Source: Dugong dugon (taxonomy: Eukaryota > Chordata > Mammalia > Sirenia > Dugongidae). From it: DNA of 64,000 nt. This document shows, in pieces, positions 10,723 through 22,087 of the stretch (positions within the stretch are counted from its first letter, which is position 1; the number at the start of each line of letters is the position of its first letter). The stretch lies in the NCBI GenBank assembly GCA_030035585.1, contig CM057481.1, forward strand, positions 53,949,128-54,013,127, in the 5' to 3' direction. Below the pieces are notes generated by a model. The model searched no databases and was not told where the DNA came from. It saw only the letters and a list, made by a program, of their open reading frames with translations. The position numbers were made by a program, and so were the translations under genes.

Positions 10723-12210
10723 CATGCAGAGGCTTTGTGTAATCATTTGGGATTGAATCAATGAGTACTTTTTAGAAAAGACGTTAGATAAACAGTTTCT
10801 TTAAGCTAGTAAAATATACTGAAATGTATGAAAAAAAATGATCTGTGTGACTCGGTGTGGGAGAGAGAGATTTTTTTAGGTGGGTATTTTCTCTCATGAG
10901 CTGTTCTACCAATTACCACCCTAGCACCTTACAGTGACACACTTCGAGATCAAGAGAATAGAAAGTCTGATTTATGACCATAAACTGTTAAAGTGGGCTC
11001 CTCCCCAAAGCAGACCTGTGACAAAGAGTTGGGTGCAAGCAGTTTATTTTGGAGGTGATCCCAGGAAGTAGATTTGCAGTGGAGAAAGTGAAACAGGCAA
11101 TGAGAACAGCCAAGAGGGAATACTAATAAATTGGTTAGCACAGTAGGAAACTAGGACTCATTTCTAATGGGAATTTTCTGAGGAATTGCCTAAGAACACT
11201 CTTCATGGTTGATCCCTTGGAGGACAGGACGCCTTGGGCATTTATCCACTGATTTCCACTCCCCTTTGGCTGAAGATAGTTCCAGGGAACATCAACTCTG
11301 CACCTCTGAGATATACCTGTCTTGTTCTACCTGCTACTCTCTCACAGCTTCAGAGAAAGCAAAATGGGGAGAAGTTCAGCACATGCGTCATGTGGGACAT
11401 TTGCAAGTAGAGGAAGCTGTCTACCATGGCTGCCTTGAAATCAGGTGGGCCAAAGGGACATGGGAAATGCACCACAAGCATCACATTTATTGTAATCAGA
11501 CATAGTAAATTTATATCTTAAGTCAGCTAATGGCACAGAAACATGTGTGCTAAAATATTTTTTAACCTATAATGATAGTTAAGACAGGGACGAGAAAAAA
11601 CAAGATCTATAATACCAAATTAGATATATCTATCAAGGAAGAGAGCTTGGAGAAGAGGGGTGGATGGTCCCCACGGATGGATTGAGATCCCCACTTACAT
11701 ATTGTGTCCAATAGCTGGGAACATTGGTGCAGGTTTCTGGCATTCTCTTTTCATATCACGGCTACACCAATATTAAGAGAACCAGAGAAGAGTGAGACAG
11801 CACCACACAGCTGATGACTTGCCCCTTCACCATTTTCTTCCAGTTCCGTATATTTTTCCCTCTAGATTCACAAAACTTGAAAAGAAGGAGGAACAAAAAC
11901 ATCACTTAGAAAAGCCATAAACCCAACCCTTTACGCACTGTTATTTAGCCTTGGGCAAGCCTATCCACTGAAGAACAAACTTAAGGAGCCATGATTTGGA
12001 CTTTGATATTCTCACTCCTAAAGTTCCCGCTCTCCCAAACTTCCAGAGGGAGACACAGGGATGTCATTTTATCAAGTTGAATTAAAAAAAAAAAACAAAA
12101 AACCTCATAACTTCATTGGCTAATCTAAGCCCTTATAATTCACAGAATAGAGTCCCACTTAGCTAGGATTAAACAAAGGGGCATTTGTTTTACTGATACC
12201 ACACAGACAT
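10723..12210. other. Intergenic DNA with an old unassigned repeat
   Basis: The block 10,990-11,490 ('gcaagcagtttattttggag', 'ccactgatttccactcccct', 'gtcatgtgggacatttgcaa') looks like a widespread ancient eutherian interspersed repeat whose family I cannot name with confidence. The rest (11,500-12,210) shows A-rich runs and nothing recognisable. Confidence 0.45.
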
Positions 12211-12384
12211 GCCTAACCAGTTGCCATTGCATCGATTCCAACTCATAGGGACCCTAAAGGACAGAGTAGAACTGCCCCGTTATGAAAGCAGACTGCCATA
12301 TAGAAAGAACAACTGGTAGGTTTAAATCACCAATCTTCTCGTTAGGGGCTGAGCACTTAACCACTGTGCCACCAGGGCTCCTTA
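12211..12384 (-). repeat. Afrotherian SINE, minus strand
   Basis: 'ttgccattgcatcgattcca', 'ggacagagtagaactgcccc' and the closing 'ccactgtgccaccagggctc' are the reverse complement of the SINE body and tRNA-like head. Confidence 0.85.
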
Positions 12385-12534
12385 AGGACATGCATGTTGT
12401 TGTTGTTAAGTGCCATCGAGTAGGTTCCCACTCATAGTGACCCTATGTACAACAGAACGAAACACTGCCAGGTCCTGCACCATCCTCACAATCGTTGCTA
12501 TGTTTAAGCCCATTGTTGCAGCCATTGTGTCAAT

Positions 12535-13812
12535 TCACCTCGTAGAGGGTCTTCCTCTTTTTTGCTGACCCTCCACCTTACCAAGCATAATGTCCTTCTC
12601 CAGGGACTGGTCCCTCCTGATAACATATCCAAAGTACGTGAGATGAAGTCTCAGCATCCTCGCTTCCAAGGAGCACGCTGGCTGTACTTCTTCCAAGACA
12701 GACTTGTTCGTTCTTCTGGCAGTCCGTGGCATATTCAATATTCTTTGCCAACGCTGTAATTCAAAGGCATCAATTCTTCTTCCATCTTCCTTATTCATCA
12801 TCCAGCTTTTGTATGCGTATGAGGCAGGTGAAAACACCAACGCTTGTGTCAGGCACACCTTAATCCTCAAAGTGACATCTTTGCTTTTCACCATTTTAAA
12901 GCGGTCTTTTGAAGCAGATTTGCCTAATGCAATGAGTTGTTTGATTTCTTGACTGCTGCTTCTATGGGCATTGATTGTAGATCCAAGTAAAATGAAATCC
13001 TTGAAAACTTCTATATTTTCTTCATTTATCATGATGTGGCTTATGAGTACAGTTGTGAGGATTTTTGTTTTCTTCACGTTGAGCTGTAATCCATACTGAA
13101 GGCTGTAGTCTTTGATCTTCATCAGTAAGTGCTTCAAGTCCTCTTCATTTTCAGCAAGAAAGGCTGTGTCATCTGCATATCGCAGGTTGTTAATAAGTCT
13201 ACCACCAATCCTGATGCCATGTACTTCTTCATATAGTACAGCTTCTCAGACTATTTTATCAGCATTCAGATTGAATAAGTATGGTGAAAGGATAGAGTCC
13301 TGACGCATCCGTTTCCTGACTTTAGACCATGCAATATCCCCTTCTTCTGTTCAAATGACTGCCTCTTGGTCAACGTACAGGTTCCACATGAGCACAGTTA
13401 AGTGTTCTGGAATTCCCATTCTTCATGATTTGTTATGATCCACATAGTTGATTGCCTTTGCATAGTCAATAAAACACAGGTAAACATCTTTCTGATATTC
13501 TCTGCTTTCAGCTAATGATTCATCTCACATCAGCAGTGATATCCCTCGTTCTACATCCTCTTTGAATTGGCTTGAATTTCTGCAAGTTCCCTGTTGATGT
13601 ATTGCTGCAATCATTTTTGAATTATCTTCATCAAAATTTTACTTGTGTGTGATATTAATGATATTGTTTGATAATTTCTGCATTCTGTTGGGTCACCTTT
13701 CTCTGGAATGGGCACAAATGTGGATCTCCTCCAGTCAGTTGGTCAGGTAGCTGTCTTCCAAATTTCTTGGCGTAGATGAGTGAGCATCTCCAGTGCTACA
13801 TCTGTGTTTGTT
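12535..13812 (-). pseudogene. RTE reverse transcriptase, C-terminal part, pseudogene
   Basis: The minus strand encodes an RTE-clade reverse transcriptase fragment. The catalytic YADD box is at 13,179-13,168, in frame with a 200-codon open stretch ending at 12,535. The C-terminal 'ELQRWQRILNM', 'TNKSVLEEVQP' and 'GQQKRGRPSTR' segments are typical of the RTE tail. Upstream (13,180-13,812) the RT palm continues ('CVFIDYAKAIN' around 13,450) but is broken by stops and frameshifts. It has no retroviral features and is not expected to be functional. Confidence 0.85.
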
Positions 13813-14251
13813 GAAACAAATGAAAGAAATGATGAGGTAAAAGAACTGAACAGAAGATTTCAAAGGATGGCTCAAGAAGACAAAGTGTAATGAAATGTGC
13901 AAAGACCTGGAGTTAGAAAACCAAACGGGAAGAACACACTCAGCATTTCTCATTTCTCAAGCCGAAAGAACTGAAGAAAAAATTGAAGCCTTGAGTTGCA
14001 ATATTAAATGATTCCATGAGCAAAATACTGTACAACACAGGAAGCATCAAAAGAAGATGGAAGGAATAAACAGAGTCACTGTACCAAAAAGAATTAATCG
14101 ATGTTCAGCCATTTCAGGAAGCAGCATATGATCAAGAATCGATGGTATTGAAGGAAGAAGTCCAAGCTGCACTGAAGGCACTAGCAAAAAACGAGGCTTC
14201 AGGAATTAACGGAGTATCAGTTGGGATGTTTCATCGAAAGGGTGGATATGC
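13813..14251 (+). pseudogene. RTE ORF, inverted upstream part
   Basis: The plus strand carries the region just before the RT palm, including 'LKEEVQAALKALAKNEAS' followed by 'GING', the fingers-domain motif. It is stop-ridden. Its orientation is opposite to the 3' part at 12,396-13,812. Confidence 0.75.
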
Positions 14252-14824
14252 ATAGACTCATACAAAGTACATCTGGGCTTCAGAAGGACTGGAATCAGCA
14301 ACTGAAAATTCAGCAACGAAATCTTCTCTCGTGTTAATTAGAGGCTACACTTCCACTCCCCTTCCTAAGCTTCCTCAACTGACTCTTATTCTGAGGCTAA
14401 AAAATAACCTTCCCTCATAACCTTCCAGCTCTAGTAACCCTTTCCAATCACGACTTTCCTGTTTCTCCAGGACCAAATTCCCAACAGAGGAATCCATTGG
14501 ATTCATTCCAATTCACATTAGACCAGAAAAGCCATAAATTATTGAAAGCTAGACAGATAGGTCAAGTGCCCATACTTGGTCTAATGAAATCTTCCAAGGG
14601 GCAGGGGCACAGACACCAGCACAACTCAGTAGGGCTCTGGGGAGAACAGAACTCCTCAGAAGAGAGCATGTTGGAGGTACTTATAACAGCCAGTTATTGT
14701 AACGGCTGTCAATAAGTCATATACCTGTAAAAAGCTGAACTGGTGAAAGTTGTGTGATAAACATAGTTACCATAATGACAGAAAAAAAAAAAGAATAGCT
14801 GCTGAGTCTGCTTACGTGCAACCA
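14252..14824. other. Intergenic DNA, nothing recognised
   Basis: The stretch is AT-rich with an A-run at 14,782-14,793. A 72-codon ORF at 14,497-14,715 shows no known motif and is treated as chance. Confidence 0.4.
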
Positions 14825-15848
14825 AAACCCTCATGGGATTTAGTTTCTTGGTTTGGAAGTTAATTGGCCTAATAACTTGTTTAATGCTTCTCTTCTACCT
14901 CCTAGTTCATTGCATAGTGTCTAAGGTCTTAAAAGCTTGCAAGTGGCCATCCAAGATACAGCAATTGGTCTATACTCACCTGGAGCAACAGAGGAAGAAG
15001 GAGCATCAGGAATAGAAAGAGGATATAAAATGTATGACTAATTGCCTCCATGAACATCTGCCTCCTTTGCCATGAGACCATTAGAACTGGATGATGACCG
15101 GCTACCATTACTGAACATTTTCATCACAGATTCCATAGAAGAATCCTGATCAAAAGGGGGAAAATACAGAACAGAATTTAAAATTCTCATGGACTCCAGA
15201 CTTTCTCGAACCATGGATGCTGGATGAACCCCTGAAACTATTGCCCTGAGATAATCTTTAAACCTTTAACCAAAAATATCCCCTGAGGTCTTCTTAAAAC
15301 CAAACAATAGTTTAGGTTTATGAGTAAAAAATGTCTGCCATGAGCATTATGCTCTTTTAAGAACTGTTTATACGGGATCATATTAACAACAGCAAATTGA
15401 AAGATTAGATAGGAACTATAGGGGGCAGGAAATTTATGTTAATGATGAACTCAGAAAAGGAGGGTGAGAATGGTCGCACAACTTGAAGAACGTAATCAAT
15501 GCAACTAAATGGTACATGTAGAAACTGTTGAATTGGCTGGTGTATTTTTTTTTTTTTTTTTTTGGCTTTCACAAAGAGAAATTTATTTTCTCACAGTCTA
15601 GTAGGCTAGAAGTCCAAATTCAGGATGTTAGCTTCAGGGGAAGGCTTTCTCTCTCTGTCGGCTTTGGAGGAAGGTCCTCATCATCAGTCTTCCCCTGGAC
15701 TAGGAGCTTCTCTGAACAGGAACCTCAGGTCCAAAGGATGCGCTCTGCTCCCAGTGCTTCTTTCTTGGTGGTATGAGGTCCCCCTGGCTGGTGTATGTTT
15801 TGCTGTGCATATTCTCAACAACAAAATAAATAAAATTTTTAAAAAGTT
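14825..15848 (+). mobile_element. Older L1 3' UTR fragment, interrupted
   Basis: Blocks 'ggtcttaaaagcttgcaag', 'tggccatccaagatacagca' and 'gatgatgaccggctaccatt' match the L1 3' UTRs at 9,866 and 30,070. The end near 15,840 ('aacaacaaaataaataaa') is the L1 tail. A retroposon sits inside at 15,546-15,784. Confidence 0.75.
15546..15784 (-). mobile_element. Retroposed LTR-like transcript with poly(A)
   Basis: On the minus strand, a body ending 'gtgagaaaataaatttctct' plus about 10 bases runs into a poly(A) stretch (poly-T on plus at 15,546-15,563). An AATAAA signal sits about 20 bases before the tail. Perfect 12-bp target duplications ('tggctggtgtat') flank it at 15,534-15,545 and 15,785-15,796. 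The body resembles the 3' half of the LTR-like element at 48,607-49,013, so it looks like a retrocopy of a transcript polyadenylated in such an LTR. Confidence 0.75.
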
Positions 15849-16059
15849 ACTATCTAGTGCTTCCATAAGAAGCCATTAAAAAGTAAAGAAAAAACTATTG
15901 AATTTTCTAGACCACTCTAGTTTCTTCACTAATGTATTTTAAATAACTTTAACTAGCATTAACTAATATGAATCCACAATCCACCATTTACCGTGAGACT
16001 TCGGGTAAGTAAGATAACCTTTTTGGGTTTCAGTTCTCTCTTCCACAAGTGGCAGTAAT

Positions 16060-16266
16060 AATAACCTTAACCAGTAGCTATCAGGTTGATTCCAACTCAC
16101 TGGGATCCCACGTGTGTCAGAGTAGAACTGTGCTTTATAGGGTTTTCAATTGCTGATTTTTCAAATAGGTCACTAGGCCTTTCTTCCAAGGAGCCTCTGG
16201 GTAAATTTGAGCCTCTAACCTTTTGGTTATCAGTCGAGTGCTTAACCACTTGTGCCACCCAGGGAC
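16060..16266 (-). repeat. Afrotherian SINE, second subtype
   Basis: 'gattccaactcactgggatc', 'gtgtcagagtagaactgtgc', 'ggcctttcttccaaggagcc' and 'acttgtgccacccagggac' mark a near full-length minus-strand copy. Confidence 0.85.
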
Positions 16267-16287
16267 AGCAGTAATAATACTTATCAC

Positions 16288-16432
16288 GAGGTCAGAGGTT
16301 AGAAAACTGTGACCCGTAGGCCAAATCCAGCCTGCTGCCTGTTCTTGTAAATGAAGTCTTACTGGAATGCAGCCATGCCTGTTTGTTTGTGTTGTAAAGC
16401 TACAATGGCAGAGTTGAGTAGTTGGGACAGAC
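16288..16432 (-). mobile_element. hAT-Charlie MER-type DNA transposon
   Basis: 'ggccaaatccagcctgctgc', 'ttactggaatgcagccatgc' and 'ggcagagttgagtagttggg' match the reverse complement of a common eutherian hAT MER family ('ggccagat...cagcaaacttt'). I do not give a MER number. Confidence 0.65.
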
Positions 16433-16444
16433 ACCTCCTGTCCA

Positions 16445-16645
16445 GTAACCCACTGCTTTCAAGTTGATTCTGACTCATAGTGACCCTATAGGACAGAGTA
16501 GAATGGCCCCATAGAATTTCCAAGAGTGTAAATCCTTATGGAAGCAGACTGCCACATCTTTCTCCCGTGGAGCTGCTGGTAGGTTCAAACCACCGCCCTT
16601 TTGGTTAGCAGCTGAGTGCTTTAACCACTGTGCCACCAGGGCTCA
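16445..16645 (-). repeat. Afrotherian SINE, long subtype
   Basis: The copy runs from 'gttgattctgactcatagtg' through 'agcagactgccacatctttc' to 'ccactgtgccaccagggctc'. Confidence 0.88.
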
Positions 16646-17646
16646 CTTGTGTCCCATAAAGCCTAAAATATTTATACTGTCTTTCCCTTTACAGAATGAG
16701 TTTGCTGCCCCTTGGTCTAGGGTATTACGAAGATTAATTGTGATAGTGCCTCCCAAAAGCACGTTGCCTGGGGATCACACATTTGCTCCATGCACATTAA
16801 ATTCCTTTTGCTGCACCCAGGACATAGTCAGAGCTCTAAGACCACACATCTTTGAAAAATAAAAAAAAGTAGGCCACAAGTTCAGGATCAAGGAAATGGT
16901 TCTCATGCATTTAATACACCCTTGAAATCTTCACAGGTTCTTAGTTAATCTGTTAAATGTAGGAGTGTGTTCATAACTTAATTTGTATATTTTAGTCATT
17001 TACCTTAATGCAAGTAATTGGCAGGTACCACACTGACACACAAAGGTAGTTAATGCTATGCACAAAAAAAAAAGCATATTTAGTTCTTTATTATTTCTGC
17101 TAAATAATATAATTCACAAATCACAGAACAGAAGGGCATGAAAAGATCTGTGAAGGCGGAGTCTTTCATCCCTCAGCTTCTGGGCAGCACTTTACATCAA
17201 TTATCCTACAAAAAAATCGTTGTACTTTAGTCATTAAAATCACCAGATAATGAGATTCCACCGAATCCCCTGGTAATACGTGGCAGGGCCTTACATTCCT
17301 TTTATTGGGGCATTTTCCCTAAATGGAGCCCAAATTCTCCCTGCTGTGAGATCTTTTCATCTTTTTCTCAAAGGTCCTAGCCGCTGCACCTGAGTATGCA
17401 TAGCATAAAGCCACTGAAATGCACTGGCTCTTTCCCTTCCTCTGTATGAAGGAGGACAATGGCCAAACAGCCTTCAGGGCACCCTGGATCTTGAAGGTCA
17501 CTCCCCTACAGTTAAGGTCACGTCTGAGCAGAGAGAAGGTCAAAACCATTATCATAGCCTGAGCTCTAGAGGTGAGGTGGTGAGGCTTTTGGGATAAAAG
17601 AACATATTTTTAAAGATTGTATTTGCATTTCTCTGTCTTGTACACA
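16646..17646. other. Intergenic DNA, nothing recognised
   Basis: The stretch contains an A-run near 16,861 and an A-rich stretch near 17,060. ORFs at 16,647-16,862 and 17,319-17,555 (minus) show no motif, and I see no repeat I can name. Confidence 0.4.
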
Positions 17647-17855
17647 AGAACCCTTGGGTGGTGCAAATGGTTAACGCACTCAGCTGCTAACAGAAAGGTT
17701 AGGGGTTCGAGTCCACCCAGAGGAACCTTGGAAGAAAGGTCTAAAGATCTACTTCTGAAAAATCAGCCATCGAAAATCCTGTGGAGTACAGCTCTACTCT
17801 GACATACATGGGGTCACCATGAGTTGGAGTTCATTTGACAGCAGCTGGTTTGGTT
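17647..17855 (+). repeat. Afrotherian SINE, second subtype
   Basis: The head 'aacccttgggtggtgcaaat' carries a clear A box and the B-box 'ggttcgagtccaccc'. The body 'gaagaaaggtctaaagatct' leads to the tail 'accatgagttggagttcatt'. This is the best-preserved tRNA-like head in the window. Confidence 0.9.
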
Positions 17856-18346
17856 ATCTGGTCTTGAACACACGGGCCACTGCCTTTTTTTCTAACTATA
17901 ATGCAGAAAGATTGTCATTGTTATAGTATTACAAACAATATCACCTTCTACACTGAAAGAGAACCATCTCTTTGGAATGTTCTGTAACATTTTTTTCTTC
18001 TAAAATTTTAAAGGCATTTTCTTGAGCCAATATCCTTGATTAGGGTGAGGAACTCTAGGATGTCATGACAGTTACAAGCTTAAAATGGTGATAAAAATTA
18101 ACAGCCCTATCAAATAGGAAGTTTACTTTCTGGAAAATACTTTCTAAGAGGGCACTAACTATAAAGGTAGTCCAAATGTATTTACATGAAAACAATGTAG
18201 TTAAAAGCAAAATCGTGTTAGTGAACAATGTTTAATACCATATTTCTCTATTTTCCCAGAAAAAAGAAAAGATTTCTTTTAAAAAGGTATGAAAACACAT
18301 ATTCATTATTTGAGACTCTTCCTGTTTTAAGGATGACTTTACATGG

Positions 18347-18555
18347 GGTGGAGTCCTGGTGGTGCAGTGGTTAAAAGTTCAGGCTACTAACCAAAAGGTT
18401 GGCAGGTCAAATCCACCAGTCGCTCCCTGGAAACCCTGTGGGACAGTTCTACTCTGTCCTATAGGGTCTCCATGAGACCGAATCGACTCAACAGCAACGG
18501 GTTTACATGGGGTTTCCATGAGTTGGAAATTGCTTGATGGCGACGGGTTTTAAAA
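18347..18555 (+). repeat. Afrotherian SINE with duplicated 3' end
   Basis: After the normal end 'gaatcgactcaacagcaacg' (about 18,480-18,500) the element repeats its last 40 or so bases in variant form ('atgagttggaaattgcttga' then 'tggcgacgggttt'). Confidence 0.85.
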
Positions 18556-19599
18556 TACAGTGTTTGAGGATTTGAAATGCAGTCCTCATACTAAGCTATA
18601 AGTCAAACTTATCTGCCATCCCTTGCTCATCCCCTTATCGTGTGATTACATGCTCTGTATCGGAACCTCACCACACATTGGTTGCTTCAGTAGCTTAATT
18701 GCCACCAGTCATCAGACGTGGTGACAGGAGGAGCTAACCAAAGAATTCACAGTTAAAGATGCACCCCTACATAAAGGCAGTGAAGGAAATAAAGACTGCT
18801 AGGTAGCAAGAGAGCTGTTGAAGAGCAGGACTAGAAACATTTGATAAGATTGGTTCCTACAAACCAGCGATATATTCATTCACCTCTATCAAGGGGCTTT
18901 TAAATAGACAGTTGTGAAAGATGCGAACCATATGGAACATATTGGCTGATACGGAACAAAATAGCAAAAATTGAAATTTTTTTTTTTGGTCAGTATGTCA
19001 TATAAGCTAAATAATGTTTCATCACTCTCTCTTTGCAGATATAAATAGTTAAAAGATAGTTACACCATTCCTAGATGTGTACATGAGTTTAAAACAAATA
19101 TTTTTCTGATAATTTTAGGCCACACTTCATTCCTGTTTAAGAATGTGATGTTTGAAGGTCCAGCTACTTGATAGCTCAAACAAATGATAATGTTTAAAAT
19201 ACTGATCAGTAATATAGAGTTATTATCCAAAATGGGACACATAGTTTGATAAACTGAGCCATAATCCTTTATTTATTGTTTCAAACAGCGTTGCAGAAAT
19301 AGATTAAAATAGCCCCATTTTGATCCAGGTAGAATATTGAAACTTAAGTATTCTCTTTACAATTGTTTCCAATTTTAGAATACCAATAACACTTGTGCCA
19401 TTTTCTTATATGACGATTCTGGGGTGACTTTTTAGGCTGGACGGTTTCAATTTTCAAAGTTGATTAATGAAATATGTTATATGCGAAAAGGCTACTGATT
19501 TTTAATTTAGTTCCCCATCACATACTCACCAAAACACTGTGAGAGGCACCTTTAATCATGCTAATTTCAGGCAGGTTCGTAATGTCCTGGAGATTTGTA
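18556..19599. other. Intergenic DNA, nothing recognised
   Basis: AT-rich sequence with no SINE, no splice-supported ORF and no recognisable old repeat. Confidence 0.4.
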
Positions 19600-20285
19600 T
19601 ATTTCAAGTTGAATTAATCATCATCTCCTCCCATTTCCACCCCCTGCCAAGCAGTCCCCTCCTCCTATGTCCTGTCTTTTCTGTTAATGGCCTCACCATC
19701 TGCCCAGCCCCCTAGACTCAAAACCTCAGAGTCATTGTTGGCACACTTCCTATCCTGCCTCAATATTTAACTGAATGACAAGCTTCACCAGTACTACCTT
19801 TTTAATATCTCTTACATCCACTCTTCCTCTTTATTTCACTGATTCATGGAAATACTTCCTCTAGCCCAGGCTTCTGCATCCACAGACCATTATCTATACT
19901 TGTGAAGCACAAAAAGTTCTGATAGCTCAATTTTTTTTATGGTCTAGAGTGACGTGAGACTTTCTATAGACATGGTTTATAATATTTAATGTGAATTTCT
20001 CTGGAGAAACATTGAGGTGTTTGATTACAGGGAGCTTCTCCAGATCTGTGTGCTATTGTGTATGCCTCATAGTACCTTTCTAAAATCTAGAAAATTCTGA
20101 ATTTCAAAATACATCTGACTTCAAGGGTTTGTGGACTTTTATTACATAACCTTTGAAAAAAGACTCTACTTCTTTCTTTAATCCATTCTACATGTTCCTA
20201 TCTAACGAACCTTTCTGAACACATCAACTCCAAAACTTTAACCTTCAGCAGATATTTCCACCTATACTCTGACATGCAGGCCTTT
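19600..20285 (-). repeat. L2-like remnant interrupted by a Tigger-like remnant
   Basis: The pyrimidine-rich text at 19,630-19,870 and 20,150-20,285 ('cctcagagtcattgttggca', 'caactccaaaactttaacc') resembles the reverse complement of L2. The middle part ends in 'atttcaaaatacatctgact' followed by 'tcaagggtttgtggac', which resembles a Tigger-type terminal region. Both calls are tentative. Confidence 0.4.
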
Positions 20286-20287
20286 TA

Positions 20288-20448
20288 TGACCAAAACCCG
20301 TTGCCGTCGAGTAGATTCCAATTCATAGCAACCCTACAAGACAGAGTAGAACTGCCCCACACGGCTTCCAAGGAGCGACTGGTGGATTCAAACTGCTGAC
20401 CTTTTGGTTAGCAGCTGAACTCTTAACCACTGTGCCACCAGGACTCCA
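20288..20448 (-). repeat. Afrotherian SINE, short subtype
   Basis: 'cccgttgccgtcgagtagat' through 'agacagagtagaactgcccc' to 'ccactgtgccaccaggactc'. This is the short subtype without the middle block. Confidence 0.88.
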
Positions 20449-20567
20449 CTATCTTTTCTACCCACAGCAGATGGGGCCTGAAGCATAGTCAAATTACATA
20501 TTGACTAGCTTTGAGGGACGTAAGATGTCTGAAGTTGAGGCTTATGCTGATTCTCTTTGTATCCTCT

Positions 20568-20718
20568 GTTGTTGTTGAATCTATTCTGACCCATAGCGAC
20601 CATATATGACAGACTAGGAGTGCCCCGCAGGGTTTCCAAGGAGTGGCTGGTGGACTTGAATTGCTGACCTTTTTGGTTAGCAGCCATGGCTCTTAACCAC
20701 TGCGCCACCAGGGCTCCG
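20568..20718 (-). repeat. Afrotherian SINE, short subtype
   Basis: A 'gttgttgttgaatctattct' start (AAC tail on minus) leads to the head 'cactgcgccaccagggctcc'. It is the second of three minus-strand copies in 700 bp. Confidence 0.88.
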
Positions 20719-20753
20719 TGTATCCCTGTAGGGGTTAGCTATTAAATGCATAA

Positions 20754-20961
20754 ACCAAAACCCAAACCTACTGCTGTCAAGTTGATTCCAACTCATAGTC
20801 ACCCTATAGGACAGAGCAGAGCTGCCCCATAGGTTTTCCAAGGGTATAAGTCTTTACAAAAGCAGACTGCCACATCTTTTTCCTGTGGAGCTGGTGGGTT
20901 TGAATTGTGGACCTTTCAGTTAGCAGCTGAGAGCTTTAACCACTGCATCACCAGGGCTCCA
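20754..20961 (-). repeat. Afrotherian SINE, long subtype
   Basis: 'gttgattccaactcatagtc', 'agcagactgccacatctttt' and 'ccactgcatcaccagggctc'. The text to its right, 'cactcaataaatacttgttg', looks like MIR or L2 tail. Confidence 0.88.
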
Positions 20962-21603
20962 TTAAGTGTGCTGGCACTCAATAAATACTTGTTGAATAAA
21001 TGAAAGAATGAATAACTGCCTAATACAACAAGTGTGGATCTGAAAGAACAGGAATGGTAATGTAAAACGGCAGAGGTTTTAGTTGATACCTGTCCACCGA
21101 ACATTGGTCAGGCTCTATTAAGAGTAAAGTCTGATACTCCTTCACTCAAGACAGATATTTTAATTTAGGAAAAGAGCTAGAGAAGGGGCAACTAAGTAAA
21201 GAGAGATTGCTAATACGAAAGTCTAAAGAAATAGGGTTTTTTGTTTGTTTGAGTGAAGAAGAAAAACAACGAAGGGAGTTGTATGGTACACGAGTCGACT
21301 GTGGTTCCCTTGACCTATTAACTGTCTATGTGACTAGCTATAGAGTGGGGGCAGGGTCAGAGGACAGTTAGGGCTTGCAGTTTGTTACACTCAGCAAGGA
21401 CATGCAGGGACACTCAGCACCCATGGCAGGCTGCCTCTCCTGACACTAAAGTAGATTGGTTTAAACACAATAAGAAGGCCTTATTTTATACTAAACTAAG
21501 TCATTATGTTTGCATTACAATTTGAAGGATTTCAGTTCTACTAATTGAAGAAGCAGGTTTAAACTGGAATATATTTGGATAATTAATCAAAAAGAACTCC
21601 TTC
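20962..21603. other. Intergenic DNA with a short MIR/L2 remnant
   Basis: 'ggcactcaataaatacttgt' at about 20,973-20,995 is a typical MIR/L2 3' string. Nothing else is recognised. Confidence 0.4.
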
Positions 21604-21619
21604 AAGAAGTGAGTTAAAG

Positions 21620-22071
21620 TACACCAATGTTCTTTGAAGCACTATTCACAATAACCAAAGGGTGGAAACAACCTAAATGTCCATCATTAAATAAATGGAT
21701 AACCAAAATGTGGTACATATATAACAATGGAATATTATTCAGTCATAAAGAGGAAATGAAGTCCTGATACATGCTATGACATGGATGAATCTTGAAAACA
21801 TTATGCTGAGTGGAAATAAATCAATCAAAAAAGGACAAATATTATATGATCCATATGAAATAAAAAGAATAGGCAAATACATGGAGAACAAAGTTTATCT
21901 GTGGTTGTCTGGGGTGGGAGGGAAGGGAAGAGAGGGAGTCATTTTTTAGGAAGCAGTGAGTTTCTGTTCGTGGAGATGGGGGCCTTGCAACTTTTATGGG
22001 TAATGGTGGCATAGCATGCTTAATATAACTGACATCGTCAATCTGGACATCTGAAAAATGTTGGAAAAAAA
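21620..22071 (+). mobile_element. L1 3' end with perfect target duplication
   Basis: The element begins in the ORF2 C-terminal coding remnant ('ggtggaaacaacctaaatgt', 'caatggaatattattcagtc') and ends in a 3' UTR and a short A-run. A perfect 16-bp duplication, 'aagaagtgagttaaag', flanks it at 21,604-21,619 and 22,072-22,087. Confidence 0.92.
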
Positions 22072-22087
22072 AAGAAGTGAGTTAAAG

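Larger units (their letters stand above)
12396..14251 (-). mobile_element. RTE/BovB-like LINE copy with inverted 5' part
   Basis: The 3' part (12,396-13,812) lies on the minus strand: reverse transcriptase, C-terminal tail, then a 3' end reading 'ctatgagtgggaacctactc' and an (AAC)n-type tail at 12,396-12,411. The 5' part (13,813-14,251) is homologous to an earlier part of the same ORF but lies on the plus strand. The two internal break ends fall at nearly the same point in the element ('gatgca' near 14,251; 'gatgtagcactgg' near 13,800 on minus). This is the arrangement expected from twin priming. Confidence 0.85.

Noticed and set aside
17647-17720. Possible tRNA gene (good A and B boxes)
   Set aside because: It is the head of a full-length SINE with SINE body and tail; no anticodon arm fit was established.
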